Assembly (NCBI GenBank): GCA_964493785.1
Contig: CAZBPM010000009.1
Span: 1 to 64,000 of the forward strand
Length of the DNA: 64,000 bases
Reading direction: 5' to 3'
Origin: Hyphomicrobium_A sp964493785
Lineage (GTDB): Bacteria > Pseudomonadota > Alphaproteobacteria > Rhizobiales > Hyphomicrobiaceae
Every line of letters starts with the position of its first letter. Within the stretch, counting starts at the first letter, position 1. The notes under the pieces were generated by a model, which saw only the letters and a program-made list of their open reading frames with translations, did not search any database and was not told the origin of the DNA. The position numbers and the translations under genes were made by a program. Positions 52,527 to 63,495 of this stretch are shown here, piece after piece.

Positions 52527-53765
52527 GCGGCTTTCTCGATTAATTTGGTGACGCGCACGCGGCCAGTGAGCAGGTCATTCATGAGGCCGCTCTTTAGATC
52601 CCGAAGCTTTGCCAATTCAGCTTCTTCGACCTCAATCCGACGGCTTTGATGTCCGACAGCGTCGACCAGTCGTTGCTGCTCGGCCAACTGCGGCAATGGG
52701 AGGATAAATTCTCGAAAGTGTTCCAAGTGGATATGCTTCAAACCAGTGCCAGCAGATTGAGTGCTTAGCTGCTTCACGAAATGCCACGTGTCAAAGAACT
52801 GTCGAATCCAAAACGGAAGCACCCGATCTTGGAGGGGACGTAGCAAAGCTACTGAGACGAAGATGCTCACCTCCGGAAACGCCTCGGGGACCAGGCGCGC
52901 AACACCCAGCGTCCCATCCTTGGAAACGAGGACATCACCTGCCCGTGGCTCAGCTCGGCGCTTATATTCTGCATGGGCGCGGGCCGATACGTATCGACAT
53001 GGCGTCAGCGAGATGCCGCCGCCCCGAGTGAGATTTTCCACGGTGACAAAGGGCACCCCTACATCGGTGTAGGTGGGAGTGTGATGTACGCCATCGACTA
53101 TTTTGGAGGTCAACTCGTGCATTCTTGCGACACTCCACCCCTTTGGCAACCGCCCGAGCGGGGTCATGTGGAACTGCTCGGGATGGCGGTCGGGGTCGCG
53201 GAGTTCGCCGTTGTCGTCGAGGCCGCGCGTCAGCAGATCGTGCAGCAGCCCCTGCTTCATCTGCCGGAGCTTGGCGATCACCCCTTCCGTTTTCCGGATC
53301 GCCTCGTCGAGCGTGTCCAGGATCTCCGCGATGCGCTGCTGCTCGGGGAGGTCGGGAACTCGAACGATGATCCCTTTAATGGCTTTCGTTGACAAATGCC
53401 GCACGGTTGTTTGCGGCGTCCTCCTGTGAATGGCTTCGATTTCCGGTTCGAGGAGGTAGTAAAGGTAAGCTTGATCGATGCGGCCACTTGGCTTGGCGAC
53501 TAGCTTGCAAACTCGCTGATTCAACAGAGCTTCGTCGCCCCGCCATTTCTCAACAAGAAAGTCGCCGTCCATCCCAATCAGCAAATCTCCGCGATGAATA
53601 AGATACTGCTTGTCATATCGCCCACAATACATGACCTCAGTAACGGCTGCTCCGATATCGCGAATTCGTACGAGAGGAATGCCGTTCTCATCGCTAAACC
53701 CATAAGATGGAAAAGCAAACCCAGACAGTATTTCGACCTCTGGTCCGACAGTCGCTTCCGACCAA

Positions 53766-53773
<8 letters not shown>
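52523..53773 (-). CDS. hsdS: type I restriction enzyme, S (specificity) subunit
   Basis: The DNA-recognition subunit, 416 aa from ATG 53773 (AAGGGG upstream; a TTG at 53779 is the alternative). Two target-recognition domains are visible, about 5-145 and 205-370, each followed by a conserved helix: LPEQQRIAEILDTLDEAIRKTEGVIAKLRQMKQGLLHDLLTRG and LAEQQRLVDAVGHQSRRIEVEEAELAKLRDLKSGLMNDLLTGRV. These spacer helices set the distance between the two half-sites. No inverted partner gene or second hsdS is nearby, so phase variation is not evident. Confidence 0.95.
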
Positions 53774-56183
<2,410 letters not shown>

Positions 56184-56660
56184 GCAGATTTCCCCGTCCC
56201 CTCGTCGACTCTGGTTTCCTAATACATGACTGCAGTCGATGCGTCGGCTGGACCAAGCTCGTTATCCACGCCGGGCGCCATCTGATACATCACCGCTTCC
56301 GTAAAACTCTGTTGGAGTTCAGTCGCCTACGTCGGCGGCCCGGCCTACGGAAAAATTTGACTGCCCGGATCATGCGCGCCGCACACCGAGGGACCGAAAG
56401 AGCTGAAGCCAACGAGTGACGCACAGGGTCGTCAAGTACAGCGACGGGGTCACCGCTTTTACTGGAAGGTTGAAAGCTTCAGCTGTGCAGCTGTTAGTTC
56501 CCGTATGAAACCGTCAGCCGGGCATCTCCAATACTGGGAAAAATCGCCAAGCGGTGCGTCCGCCAATGACCGCTCTTTTTTGCGAGCAGACGGTTTCAGC
56601 ACATATGGGCCAGCAGCGGCCGTGGTTCTAATTGGGGTACACCCAATCGAGGCGTTCCGC
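56184..56660. other. intergenic region between hsdM and the res-like site
   Basis: I find no credible gene here. It should contain the hsdM promoter on the minus strand. Base composition is lower in GC than the genes on either side. Frames open on both strands around 56459-56738 lack ribosome sites and family signals. Confidence 0.4.
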
Positions 56661-56742
56661 CGAGACACTTTTTGCGTCTCGTTAGGATTGAATTCGGTCT
56701 CCGAGACACCAGCTCTCCTAATGTCTAGAAGCAAATGAGACG
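56661..56742. promoter_or_regulatory. candidate res site of the serine resolvase
   Basis: GAGAC or its complement GTCTC occurs five times in 82 bp. The three pairs are dyads: CGAGAC/GTCTCG at 56661-56681, GTCTCCGAGAC at 56697-56707 and TGTCT/GAGAC at 56722-56741. Three dyad subsites directly upstream of a resolvase gene are the usual layout of a res site, which would also place the resolvase promoter under its own control. Confidence 0.55.
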
Positions 56743-56755
56743 ATGGAGGGGCGAG

Positions 56756-57307
56756 ATGGGCAAGCTTTACGGCTACGCCAGGGTCAGCTCGATCGACCAG
56801 GACTTGAGCGTGCAGCTGGCGGCGTTGAAGGCTGCTGGATGTGAAGTGATCCGATCGGAGAAGCGCTCCGGCACCACGCGCAACGGGAGAACGGAGCTGG
56901 AGACTCTGCTCGACTTCCTGCGCAAGGGTGACTCGCTTGTCGTCACGCGCATCGACCGGCTCGCGCGCAGCGTCAAAGACCTGCAGGACATCGTGATCGC
57001 CTTGCGCGAGAAGGGCGTCAGCCTGAGGGCGACTGAGCAGCCGGTCGATACCTTGACACCTGCAGGCAAGGCGTTCCTCGACATGCTTGGCGTCTTTGCC
57101 GAGTTTGAGACAAGCCTGCGGCGTGAGCGCCAGCTCGAAGGAATCGCCAAGGCGAAGGCAGAGGGCAAGTACTCAGGCCGCAAGCCAAGCATTAATCCTG
57201 CCGAGGTCCGGCGCCTGCGTAGTCAAGGCATCGGTCCAGCAGAGATCGCTCGCCAGTTGGGGATTGGCCGAGCGTCCGTGTATCGGGTGCTAGGTGCGGC
57301 GGGCTAA
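56756..57307 (+). CDS. serine recombinase (resolvase/invertase family)
   Basis: A 183-residue small serine recombinase from ATG 56756, preceded by GGAGGGG. The nucleophile serine is in YGYARVSSIDQDL near residue 9-10, the arginines are in RIDRLARSVKDL, and the long E-helix ends in FAEFETSLRRERQLEGIAKAK. The C-terminal HTH is PAEVRRLRSQGIGPAEIARQLGIGRASVYRVL. It is of the Tn3-resolvase/Pin size. No transposase is near, so it may resolve dimers of the excised island or invert a segment. Confidence 0.94.
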   Translation: MGKLYGYARVSSIDQDLSVQLAALKAAGCEVIRSEKRSGTTRNGRTELETLLDFLRKGDSLVVTRIDRLARSVKDLQDIVIALREKGVSLRATEQPVDTLTPAGKAFLDMLGVFAEFETSLRRERQLEGIAKAKAEGKYSGRKPSINPAEVRRLRSQGIGPAEIARQLGIGRASVYRVLGAAG

Positions 57308-57785
57308 CGCGCGATAACGGCTTCAAGCCAGAACTTCAAGACTCGAAGCAGCATGCGGTCAGCAATGTCGGAAACTGCAGGCATTTGGGTTGCTCCAACC
57401 GCATGTCAGCGCACCTTCACTTGACTGGGCACCTGGACATGGCGACCTCTCATGCGAAAATGTTCAAACGTACGAATCGACGCCAAATTGCGAGTCAAAA
57501 AATGCGTGGCTCGCAAGAAAAAAGCCGCGCCAACGGGAATCGAATCCGTTAGTCACGGCTTTAAGCGCGAGCAAACCGATGCTCGGGCTGACATCCCATC
57601 GTATGCGTCATTGGTTCGCGCGCGCCTTGGCGCTACTCCCGCAGGGGCCGGAGGGGTTGCAGCCTCTCCGGCTCCACTTCACAAGCTGTGAAGTCACCAA
57701 TTTGGTGATTCGCTTGGGTAAGTAAAGCTAACCTTGAATCGCTCGCCATCCGCTGGCGTTAGCCAGCCTGATACGGGGCTCGATA
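57308..57785. other. 478-bp non-coding stretch with one compound hairpin
   Basis: I find no supported gene. At 57519-57563 there is a two-level hairpin: outer stem AAAGCCG/CGGCTTT and inner stem AACGG/CCGTT; on the minus strand it is followed by a T-run, so it may end a minus-strand transcript. Its inner loop resembles a tRNA T-arm, but no acceptor or anticodon parts are present. The open frames across it are not credible. Confidence 0.4.
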
Positions 57786-58256
57786 TTGCCGATCTACTTT
57801 CATGTCTCCCAAAATCAATTGGCCGAGGGACAGGTGCTGGAACCCGGCAACTGGGGAGACACAACGCGGGGCGTGGGGCGCGTCGGTGGCGCAGATTTCC
57901 ATGCTGGAAACAACGCTGTCATCATCCTCTGGGAAGTTGCGCTCGAAACGGCCCGCGTTCTCGCCGCGCCAGAATCCCCCTCGCGACTGGGATGCACGTT
58001 CGCAATGCAGACCCGTGTCGCAGCGCAAACATTTCGGGATCGCTTTCGGCCGGGGCAACGCATCTATGAGGTGTCGTGTGAAGACGACGTGCCAGTGCAC
58101 CTCGGAAACTATGACGCCATAACCAATCCAGTTCACCACGGTGAGCCGTGGTTGGACTACATGCCGGACGAGGCGATCAGCTACTGGAGCGACCACCATA
58201 CCGGATTGACGGAGGTCCTGATCGGTGGCCCCGTTACGGTGGTGAGAGAGGTCTGA
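57786..58256 (+). CDS. DUF2441-like protein
   Basis: A 156-residue soluble protein. The opening IYFHVSQNQLAEGQVLEPGNWG and the later EVALETARVLAAPESPSRLGCTFAMQTRVAAQTFRD and YEVSCEDDVPVHLGNYDAI fit the DUF2441 family, whose members are mostly in mobile regions and have been proposed to share the ADP-ribosyltransferase-like fold. I cannot identify catalytic residues with confidence. The following gene starts 27 bp later and encodes a Rap1a-like secreted protein; a pairing as effector and partner is possible but not shown. Confidence 0.6.
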   Translation: MPIYFHVSQNQLAEGQVLEPGNWGDTTRGVGRVGGADFHAGNNAVIILWEVALETARVLAAPESPSRLGCTFAMQTRVAAQTFRDRFRPGQRIYEVSCEDDVPVHLGNYDAITNPVHHGEPWLDYMPDEAISYWSDHHTGLTEVLIGGPVTVVREV

Positions 58257-58282
58257 CTACGCGTCAACCCTGCGGGGCCGAC

Positions 58283-58642
58283 ATGAAATGGCTGCTCGTT
58301 ATGATCGCCTTGGTCGCCCGCTGCGACGACCTGCGCGCGCAAGAAGTTGACCCGATGTCGGGCAACTGGTGGCTTGAGCAATGCGAAGTGGAGCTGAGCC
58401 CGATGTGCACAGGGTTCGTTGCAGGAATGATGAGCGTCAACGAGCTGCTGGCCCATGTAAACCAGCAGGTCTGGTGCGAGCCGCCGGGAGTGATCCTCGC
58501 GCAGCGGCTGAGGGTCATAGTGCTCGACTTGAAAAACAACCCCGCAGAACTTCATCAGCCTTTCGCGGCGCTTGCGATACGAGCCATGCGGCGCGCATTT
58601 CCCTGCCCGGACGGCAAGGGGTTGGTTCTAGGGAAGCGATGA
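58283..58642 (+). CDS. Rap1a/Tai-like secreted protein
   Basis: A 119-residue protein with a signal peptide (MKWLLVMIALVARCDDLRAQ). The mature domain has the family pattern of Rap1a-type immunity proteins: four cysteines in WLEQCE, PMCTGFVAGM, VWCEPPG and AFPCPDG, with the helix VILAQRLRVIVLDLKNNPAELHQPFAALAIRAMRRAFPC. Rap1a blocks a type VI secretion peptidoglycan amidase in the periplasm of Serratia. No such amidase or type VI gene is in the window, so here the assignment is by fold pattern only. It probably shares a transcript with the DUF2441-like gene. Confidence 0.75.
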   Translation: MKWLLVMIALVARCDDLRAQEVDPMSGNWWLEQCEVELSPMCTGFVAGMMSVNELLAHVNQQVWCEPPGVILAQRLRVIVLDLKNNPAELHQPFAALAIRAMRRAFPCPDGKGLVLGKR

Positions 58643-58886
58643 AAAGTCGACGCCACCGCAACCAGACGGCTTGCGTGGCCGCCTGGACCACAAGGCCCCT
58701 TTTCGATGCCGAAGATTGACCCGTAAGTCGGCCTTTGGACTGAGACGTGAGCCAGTCATAGCTAGCCAGAGGCCCGGTATTTATCGCTTGGGGGCCTGGG
58801 CAAATCGCGGGGACGCGTCCAGGGGAAAGTATACCATGGAGGGGGGAAGAACAACTCATCTTCAGATTCGCGATATTTGCTGGCCG

Positions 58887-59114
58887 CTACCGGCACATCA
58901 ATCGGGCGATGGCCGGCCCGACCACGGAGATGCTGACTGGGTAAAGAACCAAAAACAGCAGCAGGTAGCTCAGGCACCCAGGCATAGCGTCGTTGTCGCG
59001 CCCCCGCGCCATGCGGTTGAAGCGCTCAAGTCGGCGCAGGTACTCGAATGTCTGCCAAGCAATGATTGGCGGCGCAAATATCGCGATCAAGAAGGCGACG
59101 GGGCAATGCATCAC
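58887..59114 (-). CDS. small membrane protein, second of an overlapping pair
   Basis: A 75-residue protein with two membrane segments (about 4-22 and 47-68) joined by a short basic loop (EYLRRLERFNRMARGRDN). Its ATG overlaps the stop of the gene upstream by 4 bp, so the two are translated together. I do not recognise it. Such pairs in islands sometimes encode phage-exclusion or toxin-like proteins, but nothing in the sequence proves it. Confidence 0.6.
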   Translation of the reverse strand: MMHCPVAFLIAIFAPPIIAWQTFEYLRRLERFNRMARGRDNDAMPGCLSYLLLFLVLYPVSISVVGPAIARLMCR

Positions 59115-59497
59115 TGAGGCGATGGCGGAGCGTTGGCCTTCGGCAGCTCATCCGATCTGATGATGACCGACTCTACGCAATACATCCCGCCTAAGCCTTG
59201 GCAGAGACCGTCACGCACAGCTGGCGTCGTGATCTCGACGACGATGACGCCAGCGATAACGATGAGTACCCATCCCAACGCAGAGAGTGCTGTTCCCGCC
59301 CAACGTACCGCCGCGGCAAGCGCCAGAAACGCGATGCCGCCAGCGAGAAGGAGCTGGCTCAAAATCGGTGTATGGCCGGACGAATAGTTCCTCAGCGGCA
59401 CTGTGTCATGAATTGCTTGAAAAAAAGAATTGATTGCTATGGTACCGAGCACAACACCGATAAAAACAACAATTCGATCCCGCATTAAAACTCTCAT
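59111..59497 (-). CDS. membrane protein, first of an overlapping pair
   Basis: A 128-residue protein with three membrane segments (about 8-25, 46-65, 69-90) and a C-terminal periplasmic or cytoplasmic tail that holds two cysteines (DGLCQGLGGMYCVESVI). An internal ATG at residue 5 is an alternative start. It overlaps the next gene by 4 bp. Unknown family. Base composition is less GC-rich than the core genes, in keeping with the rest of the island. Confidence 0.6.
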   Translation of the reverse strand: MRVLMRDRIVVFIGVVLGTIAINSFFQAIHDTVPLRNYSSGHTPILSQLLLAGGIAFLALAAAVRWAGTALSALGWVLIVIAGVIVVEITTPAVRDGLCQGLGGMYCVESVIIRSDELPKANAPPSPQ

Positions 59498-59618
59498 TCA
59501 AATCGTCCCGCCGCATGATAGCACAGCTGTCCGCGCTGTCGCTCCGCGGAAGACACCCTTGCCGTGTCCACTGCAGCCACCATTTAGTTGGAAGTTTCAA
59601 CTGTAGGACGCATTCACC

Positions 59619-59837
59619 ATGTCACAAGAGGACGACGACAAAATCCGGCGAGAGATGAAGCTCGCTAAAGAGCTGGAAGTGGACAAACTTCTCAAGCGAG
59701 AGGCCGACGCGGCCTTGGCCAACATGCCGGTGCCAGAAGTTACCGCGCGCCGCGTCAAGCTTCAGGCCGAGATCGAGATACTCGACGAAAAGCTGGAGGC
59801 CTCGCACAAGGCGCGGAATGCCGGCGCGGGCGCCTAA
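59619..59837 (+). CDS. small coiled-coil protein, function unknown
   Basis: A 72-residue, highly charged helical protein: DDDKIRREMKLAKELEVDKLLKREADAALAN and RRVKLQAEIEILDEKLEASHKAR, joined by a Pro-containing turn. It has no cysteine or membrane segment. Length and charge fit a two-helix hairpin that pairs with another protein. AGGAC lies before the ATG at a slightly long distance. I do not recognise it. Confidence 0.45.
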   Translation: MSQEDDDKIRREMKLAKELEVDKLLKREADAALANMPVPEVTARRVKLQAEIEILDEKLEASHKARNAGAGA

Positions 59838-60055
59838 CCGTGCGGCGGCTTGATGGCGCCGGTCTCGTCGAGGCCCGCCATGGCGCTCAGGTGACGGTAG
59901 ACTGTAGCGCGGCCGCAGCCCAACTCCTTGGCGGTCGCCAGGGGGCAGTCGGGTGTGAAATCGCAGATCGTGGCCGTCCGAGCTTTGCCGGGGATGGCAG
60001 TGCTCTCGGTCGCGATGCGCCCTGGCCAAAGCTTAAGAGCGGCGGGACCGTCTAA
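59834..60055 (-). pseudogene. remnant of an HTH (resolvase C-terminal-like) gene
   Basis: On the minus strand a frame without any ATG or GTG start encodes a segment ending in ATAKELGCGRATVYRHLSAM and a short tail before the stop. This is the recognition-helix pattern of resolvase C-terminal domains, as in the intact resolvase of this island (IARQLGIGRASVYRVL). The catalytic domain is missing. It is probably the end of a lost second recombinase or regulator near the right boundary. Confidence 0.5.
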
Positions 60056-60086
60056 TATCGCGATGCACGGATGGTAGAGGCCTACG

Positions 60087-60425
60087 CTATGCCTCAGCTG
60101 AAGGTGGTCGCCTAGCTGCTGCTCCGCTGTACCCCATCACGAGATAGCCTGCGCCACCAAGCAGAAGGGCGGGCAGCAGGAGACCCAGTATAGCAGCGAA
60201 GTTTGGATCGCGGCCCGGAGCAGCGCAAACGCACCAACGCGTCAGTTCGCCTTCGCCGTTCGGCCCGGTAGGCTCATGGCGCTCGCCGAAGCCCAACGCC
60301 CAGATGAAGTTGTGGTCCTTCTGCTCGCTGAAGGCGACGTCGGTGATCTCGATGAAAGTAAAGAACAGCCCGCCAGCGATCACGCTCAACACTGCCGCCA
60401 GCCAAAATCGCTGAGGTGAGTTCAT
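60087..60425 (-). CDS. membrane protein, function unknown
   Basis: A 112-residue protein with two membrane segments (about 7-28 and 78-98) around a loop of about 50 residues containing a CVCAAPG pair of cysteines. It is the last gene inside the right end of the island; the attachment repeat lies about 120 bp beyond its start. I do not recognise the family. Whether it is a functional cargo gene cannot be told. Confidence 0.6.
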   Translation of the reverse strand: MNSPQRFWLAAVLSVIAGGLFFTFIEITDVAFSEQKDHNFIWALGFGERHEPTGPNGEGELTRWCVCAAPGRDPNFAAILGLLLPALLLGGAGYLVMGYSGAAARRPPSAEA

Positions 60426-60480
60426 CGCTCTGTCCTTCTCAGGGAGGGAGTCATCTCATGAAAGAGCCCAGGGCGTCTCT

Positions 60481-60509
60481 AAACATGTGATGGGCCATGG
60501 GACAGCTCC
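60481..60509 (+). repeat. subterminal repeat, right copy (possible integrase arm sites)
   Basis: Begins AAACATG and holds ATGGGACAG at 60497. It matches 42117-42145 at about 24 of 29 positions in the same orientation and lies 34 bp inside the right core. Confidence 0.55.
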
Positions 60510-60543
60510 GGCACGCGGGAAATTAGCGAGTGAAATCATCGCC

Positions 60544-60570
60544 GTTCGAATCCCACCCCCTCCGCCAGCA
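60544..60570 (+). repeat. attR: second copy of the 27-bp tRNA-Ser core
   Basis: Identical over 27 bases with 41971-41997 and in the same orientation. The tRNA body is missing to its left, so this is the displaced 3' end left by integration. It marks the right limit of the island. Confidence 0.95.
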
Positions 60571-60719
60571 GAGATTACCCTTAGAAAACAGCAACCTGAT
60601 ACGCCCCCGGGGCAGACGCACGGCGGAGGCGCGGCTTGCGGTCGCCTTGGTAATCTCGTTTCCTTGCAGGAAAGTCCAAAACGACCGAGCTGATCCACCC
60701 TCCCACCCCTGAGAACGTC

Positions 60720-61916
60720 ATGACGAGCCCATCCGGCAACGTGTTCCAGGGAAGGCGGCAAGTCATCAGCCTCGCCATCGTTCTTTCGATGACCTTCGGC
60801 GTCGGCCTGGCCTTTGGCATCGGCATCCCGCTGACGACGCTGACGCTGGAAAGCTGGCGCCAGCCGGAATGGATGATCGGTCTGGCCGGTGCCGCGCCCG
60901 CCCTCGGCGTCCTGCTCATGCTTCCGTTCGTGCCGCGCATCATCGGCTGGCTCGGGCCGGTCGCCGCCATCGCCATCGGTTGCTTCATCGGCGCGCTAGG
61001 CTTCCTCGCACTCTACGGGCTCTCGACGCCGTGGGCCTGGGTCATCGCGCGTTGTCTGATGTGCGCGGGTCTGGCTCTTCCCTGGCTCGGCGGAGAGACG
61101 TGGATCAATTCTGTCTCCAGCCAGAGCACGCGAACGCGCATCATTGGAATTTACGTCTCCGTGTTCTTCATCGGCTTCGCGCTCGGCCCCCCGATCCTGC
61201 AGGCGGTCGGCCTCACTGGCATCTGGCCGTTCCTTGCGGGCGCCCTCGGCGTTTCGCTATCGGCGCTCCCGGCCATTCTCTTCGGCAAGTACGCGCCTGA
61301 ATTTCATCACGATGAGACACAGGGCTTACTCGCCGCGGGAAAGATCGCCCCCATCGCCACCATCGGCGGCTTCGTCGCCGGCCTTTCCGAGATGACCTCT
61401 TACGCCCTGCTGCCGAACGTTGCCCTGTCGTCCGGCCTGACCGAGGCCGCAGCGCTGAACCTGCTGCTCATGCTGCTGCTCGGCGGAATATTCCTCCAGG
61501 TCCCGCTCGGCTGGTTCGCCGACAAGCTGTCGCGCACGACATTCCTGCTTTCGGTCATCGCCCTGGTCACCGTCCTGCTCTGGGCGCTCCCGTGGCTCAT
61601 CGCGGTGCCCATCCTGCCCAGTATCATTGCCTTCCTCATCGGCGGCATCGCGCTGGGCTTCTACACCAGCTCGCTATCGATCATCGGCGACGAGGTCATG
61701 CCCAAGGACCTTGCGGGTGCCAATGCGGCCTTCCTCGTCATGTATCAGCTCGGTGGAATAGCTGGTCCGGCCACCGCGGGTTTGGCTATGACCTGGGAGC
61801 CTTCGATCGGCTTTGCCGCGACGCTGAGCGCCGTCATGCTGGTCTTCGGAGCCATCGTGATCGCGCTCGGAAAATCGCGCAGGCGCGGCGCCGAGCCTCA
61901 GGCGGCTCGGCCCTGA
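60720..61916 (+). CDS. MFS transporter (YcaD-like)
   Basis: A 398-residue permease with 12 predicted membrane segments, six per half. Visible marks are GIGIPLTTLTLESW in helix 1, a cytoplasmic-loop-type GETWINSVSSQSTRTRIIGIYVSVFFIGFALGPPIL that fits the YcaD/arabinose-efflux-type branch, and GWFADKLSRTTFLL as the A-motif-like loop of the second half. The substrate is unknown; related proteins act as multidrug or metabolite exporters. It is the first gene right of the island. Confidence 0.88.
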   Translation: MTSPSGNVFQGRRQVISLAIVLSMTFGVGLAFGIGIPLTTLTLESWRQPEWMIGLAGAAPALGVLLMLPFVPRIIGWLGPVAAIAIGCFIGALGFLALYGLSTPWAWVIARCLMCAGLALPWLGGETWINSVSSQSTRTRIIGIYVSVFFIGFALGPPILQAVGLTGIWPFLAGALGVSLSALPAILFGKYAPEFHHDETQGLLAAGKIAPIATIGGFVAGLSEMTSYALLPNVALSSGLTEAAALNLLLMLLLGGIFLQVPLGWFADKLSRTTFLLSVIALVTVLLWALPWLIAVPILPSIIAFLIGGIALGFYTSSLSIIGDEVMPKDLAGANAAFLVMYQLGGIAGPATAGLAMTWEPSIGFAATLSAVMLVFGAIVIALGKSRRRGAEPQAARP

Positions 61917-61953
61917 ACATCGCCGGCCGCGCCGGCAACCGCAGCGCGGACCC

Positions 61954-63066
61954 CTACTTGTTCTCGCCTTCGCTCTTTTGCGCGATCCCCAGTTTGGCCT
62001 CCAGCGATGAGATCTCGTCGCGCAGCTTCGCCTGCTCCTGGTTGCGCCTCACCATCCGCATCTGGATCTTCCCGATCGCCATCGAAAGCGAGTTGCGGGA
62101 CGTCGCATCGCCGCTACTCCCGGTCTCGTACTGCTTGTCGAAGATCTCTTGCTGATCGGTCTTGTTGGCTTCCTGCAACTGGCGCAGCCTCTCTCTGGCC
62201 TGCGCCAGCGCCACGATGTCTTGCGTGTGCTCCGCATCCGATTTGCGCGCCGTCGCATCGTCGAAGGTGCGCGCGGGGCCCTCGTCGGCCCGCGCCGTCT
62301 GTTGGAAATAGAAGTCCCCCGTCAGCGCCGAGTGATCCCACGGCACCTGCTTGCCGCCGGTCGCCGCGAGCACGTCCTTACGCACCTCGATCATCGTCGC
62401 CGTGAGATTGCGCCCCGGCTCGCGCACGTGCTTGGCGAGCGCCGCGGTGAACGGCGAGTTGCGCCCCTTGCCGTCGAGCGCAACGTTCCCCGGCTGCGTC
62501 GAATAGGAGATGAAGGTGCCGACCCCGGTCTCGACCTGCGCCAGCCCCTTGCCCAAACTGCCTGACCGCGTGCCCATCGATCGCGCGAGATTGCTCGAGA
62601 AGGGATTGTCGCGGCAAGCATCCAGGAACACGATGTTCGTCTTCTCCGCGCGCCCAAGCTCCATCTGCTTCATAACGAGATCGAGGTTCACCGCGTCGAA
62701 GTCGAGATCGCGTTCGTTCTGCAGCCGCGCATCGACGGGAATGAGATAGTTGCGCCCGCCGACCTGCAGCCCATGCCCCGCGTAGAAGAAGACCGCGACA
62801 TCCGACCCGTCGAGCAACTCGGCGAAGTTGCGCACCCGCGTATCGAATGCGCGCTTGTCGACGTCGATACCGAGGATCACCTCGAACCCGGCTGACTTCA
62901 GCGCCGTGGCGATGTCGTTGGCATCGTTCACCGGATTGGCGAGCGGCGTCGCAAAGGCATAGGCCGAATTGCCGACGACGAGAGCAACGCGCTTTTCGGC
63001 GAGCGCTGGAATACTGCAGAGGACCGACGCAAGCGCGGCGGCAAGCAAGACGCGAACGAATGACAT
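61954..63066 (-). CDS. secreted caspase-family (C14) protease
   Basis: A 370-residue protein with a signal peptide (residues 1-23, VLCSIPALAEKR). The caspase-like domain spans about 25-255 with catalytic His98 in FFYAGHGLQVGGRNYLIP and Cys151 in VFLDACRDNPF. The last 100 residues form a charged coiled coil (VALAQARERLRQLQEANKTDQQEIFDKQ, QEQAKLRDEISSLEAKLG). Such orthocaspases are common in Hyphomicrobiales; their substrates are unknown. An in-frame ATG at 63093 would add nine residues before the signal, so I prefer 63066. Confidence 0.92.
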   Translation of the reverse strand: MSFVRVLLAAALASVLCSIPALAEKRVALVVGNSAYAFATPLANPVNDANDIATALKSAGFEVILGIDVDKRAFDTRVRNFAELLDGSDVAVFFYAGHGLQVGGRNYLIPVDARLQNERDLDFDAVNLDLVMKQMELGRAEKTNIVFLDACRDNPFSSNLARSMGTRSGSLGKGLAQVETGVGTFISYSTQPGNVALDGKGRNSPFTAALAKHVREPGRNLTATMIEVRKDVLAATGGKQVPWDHSALTGDFYFQQTARADEGPARTFDDATARKSDAEHTQDIVALAQARERLRQLQEANKTDQQEIFDKQYETGSSGDATSRNSLSMAIGKIQMRMVRRNQEQAKLRDEISSLEAKLGIAQKSEGENK

Positions 63067-63304
63067 GAAACACTCGACTTTGCTGGGAGGCATCTGAAGG
63101 AGCGGCCAATCAATAATCCGATGTGCCGCCGGCGAGCTATCCCAATCAGCGTGACAACTTTGCGGCAGGGCAACCGGAAACGTGCCTGCTGCACCACGGC
63201 AACACTCTGGCGGCGTTTACAAAATGTCGCCAAACGTGATCGGGAAGGGCCACGGGCTTGCCTCATGCCGGGTGCTGCATCGCCCCTCAAGGCGAGGGAC
63301 AAGC

Positions 63305-63493
63305 ATGGTCAAGAATCACAAGCAGGACAGTTTCGATGGCGGCAGGGCTGCGAGCATAGCCCGCGAGCACGACCCGGTGAGCACGGACGAGCTGACCCGC
63401 AAGGCGCGGCCGGGCACCAACCTTCACCCCGACGACGACGACGTCTACGCTTTGCTGATAGCCGCGAGCACTCTGGCAAGCGCCGACGAGTGA
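63305..63493 (+). CDS. small acidic protein, function unknown
   Basis: A 62-residue soluble protein: DSFDGGRAASIAREHDPVSTDELTRKARPGTNLHPDDDDVYALLIAASTLASADE. It has no cysteine or membrane segment. The pattern of a short basic start and an acidic DDDD turn resembles unnamed small proteins of this order. No clear ribosome site is seen, so it is marginal. Confidence 0.4.
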   Translation: MVKNHKQDSFDGGRAASIAREHDPVSTDELTRKARPGTNLHPDDDDVYALLIAASTLASADE

Positions 63494-63495
63494 GG

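Noticed and set aside
56459..56738. Short frames on both strands between hsdM and the resolvase
   Set aside because: No ribosome site and no similarity; the region fits promoter and res-site functions better.
57519..57563. Possible tRNA gene or second attachment site
   Set aside because: Only a T-arm-like loop is present; there is no acceptor stem, D-arm or anticodon arm, and no matching repeat was seen elsewhere.
57452..57725. Two overlapping plus-strand frames with PTGIES/RESNP-type peptides
   Set aside because: They arise from a tRNA T-arm-like hairpin and have no ribosome site or domain; I kept only the hairpin.
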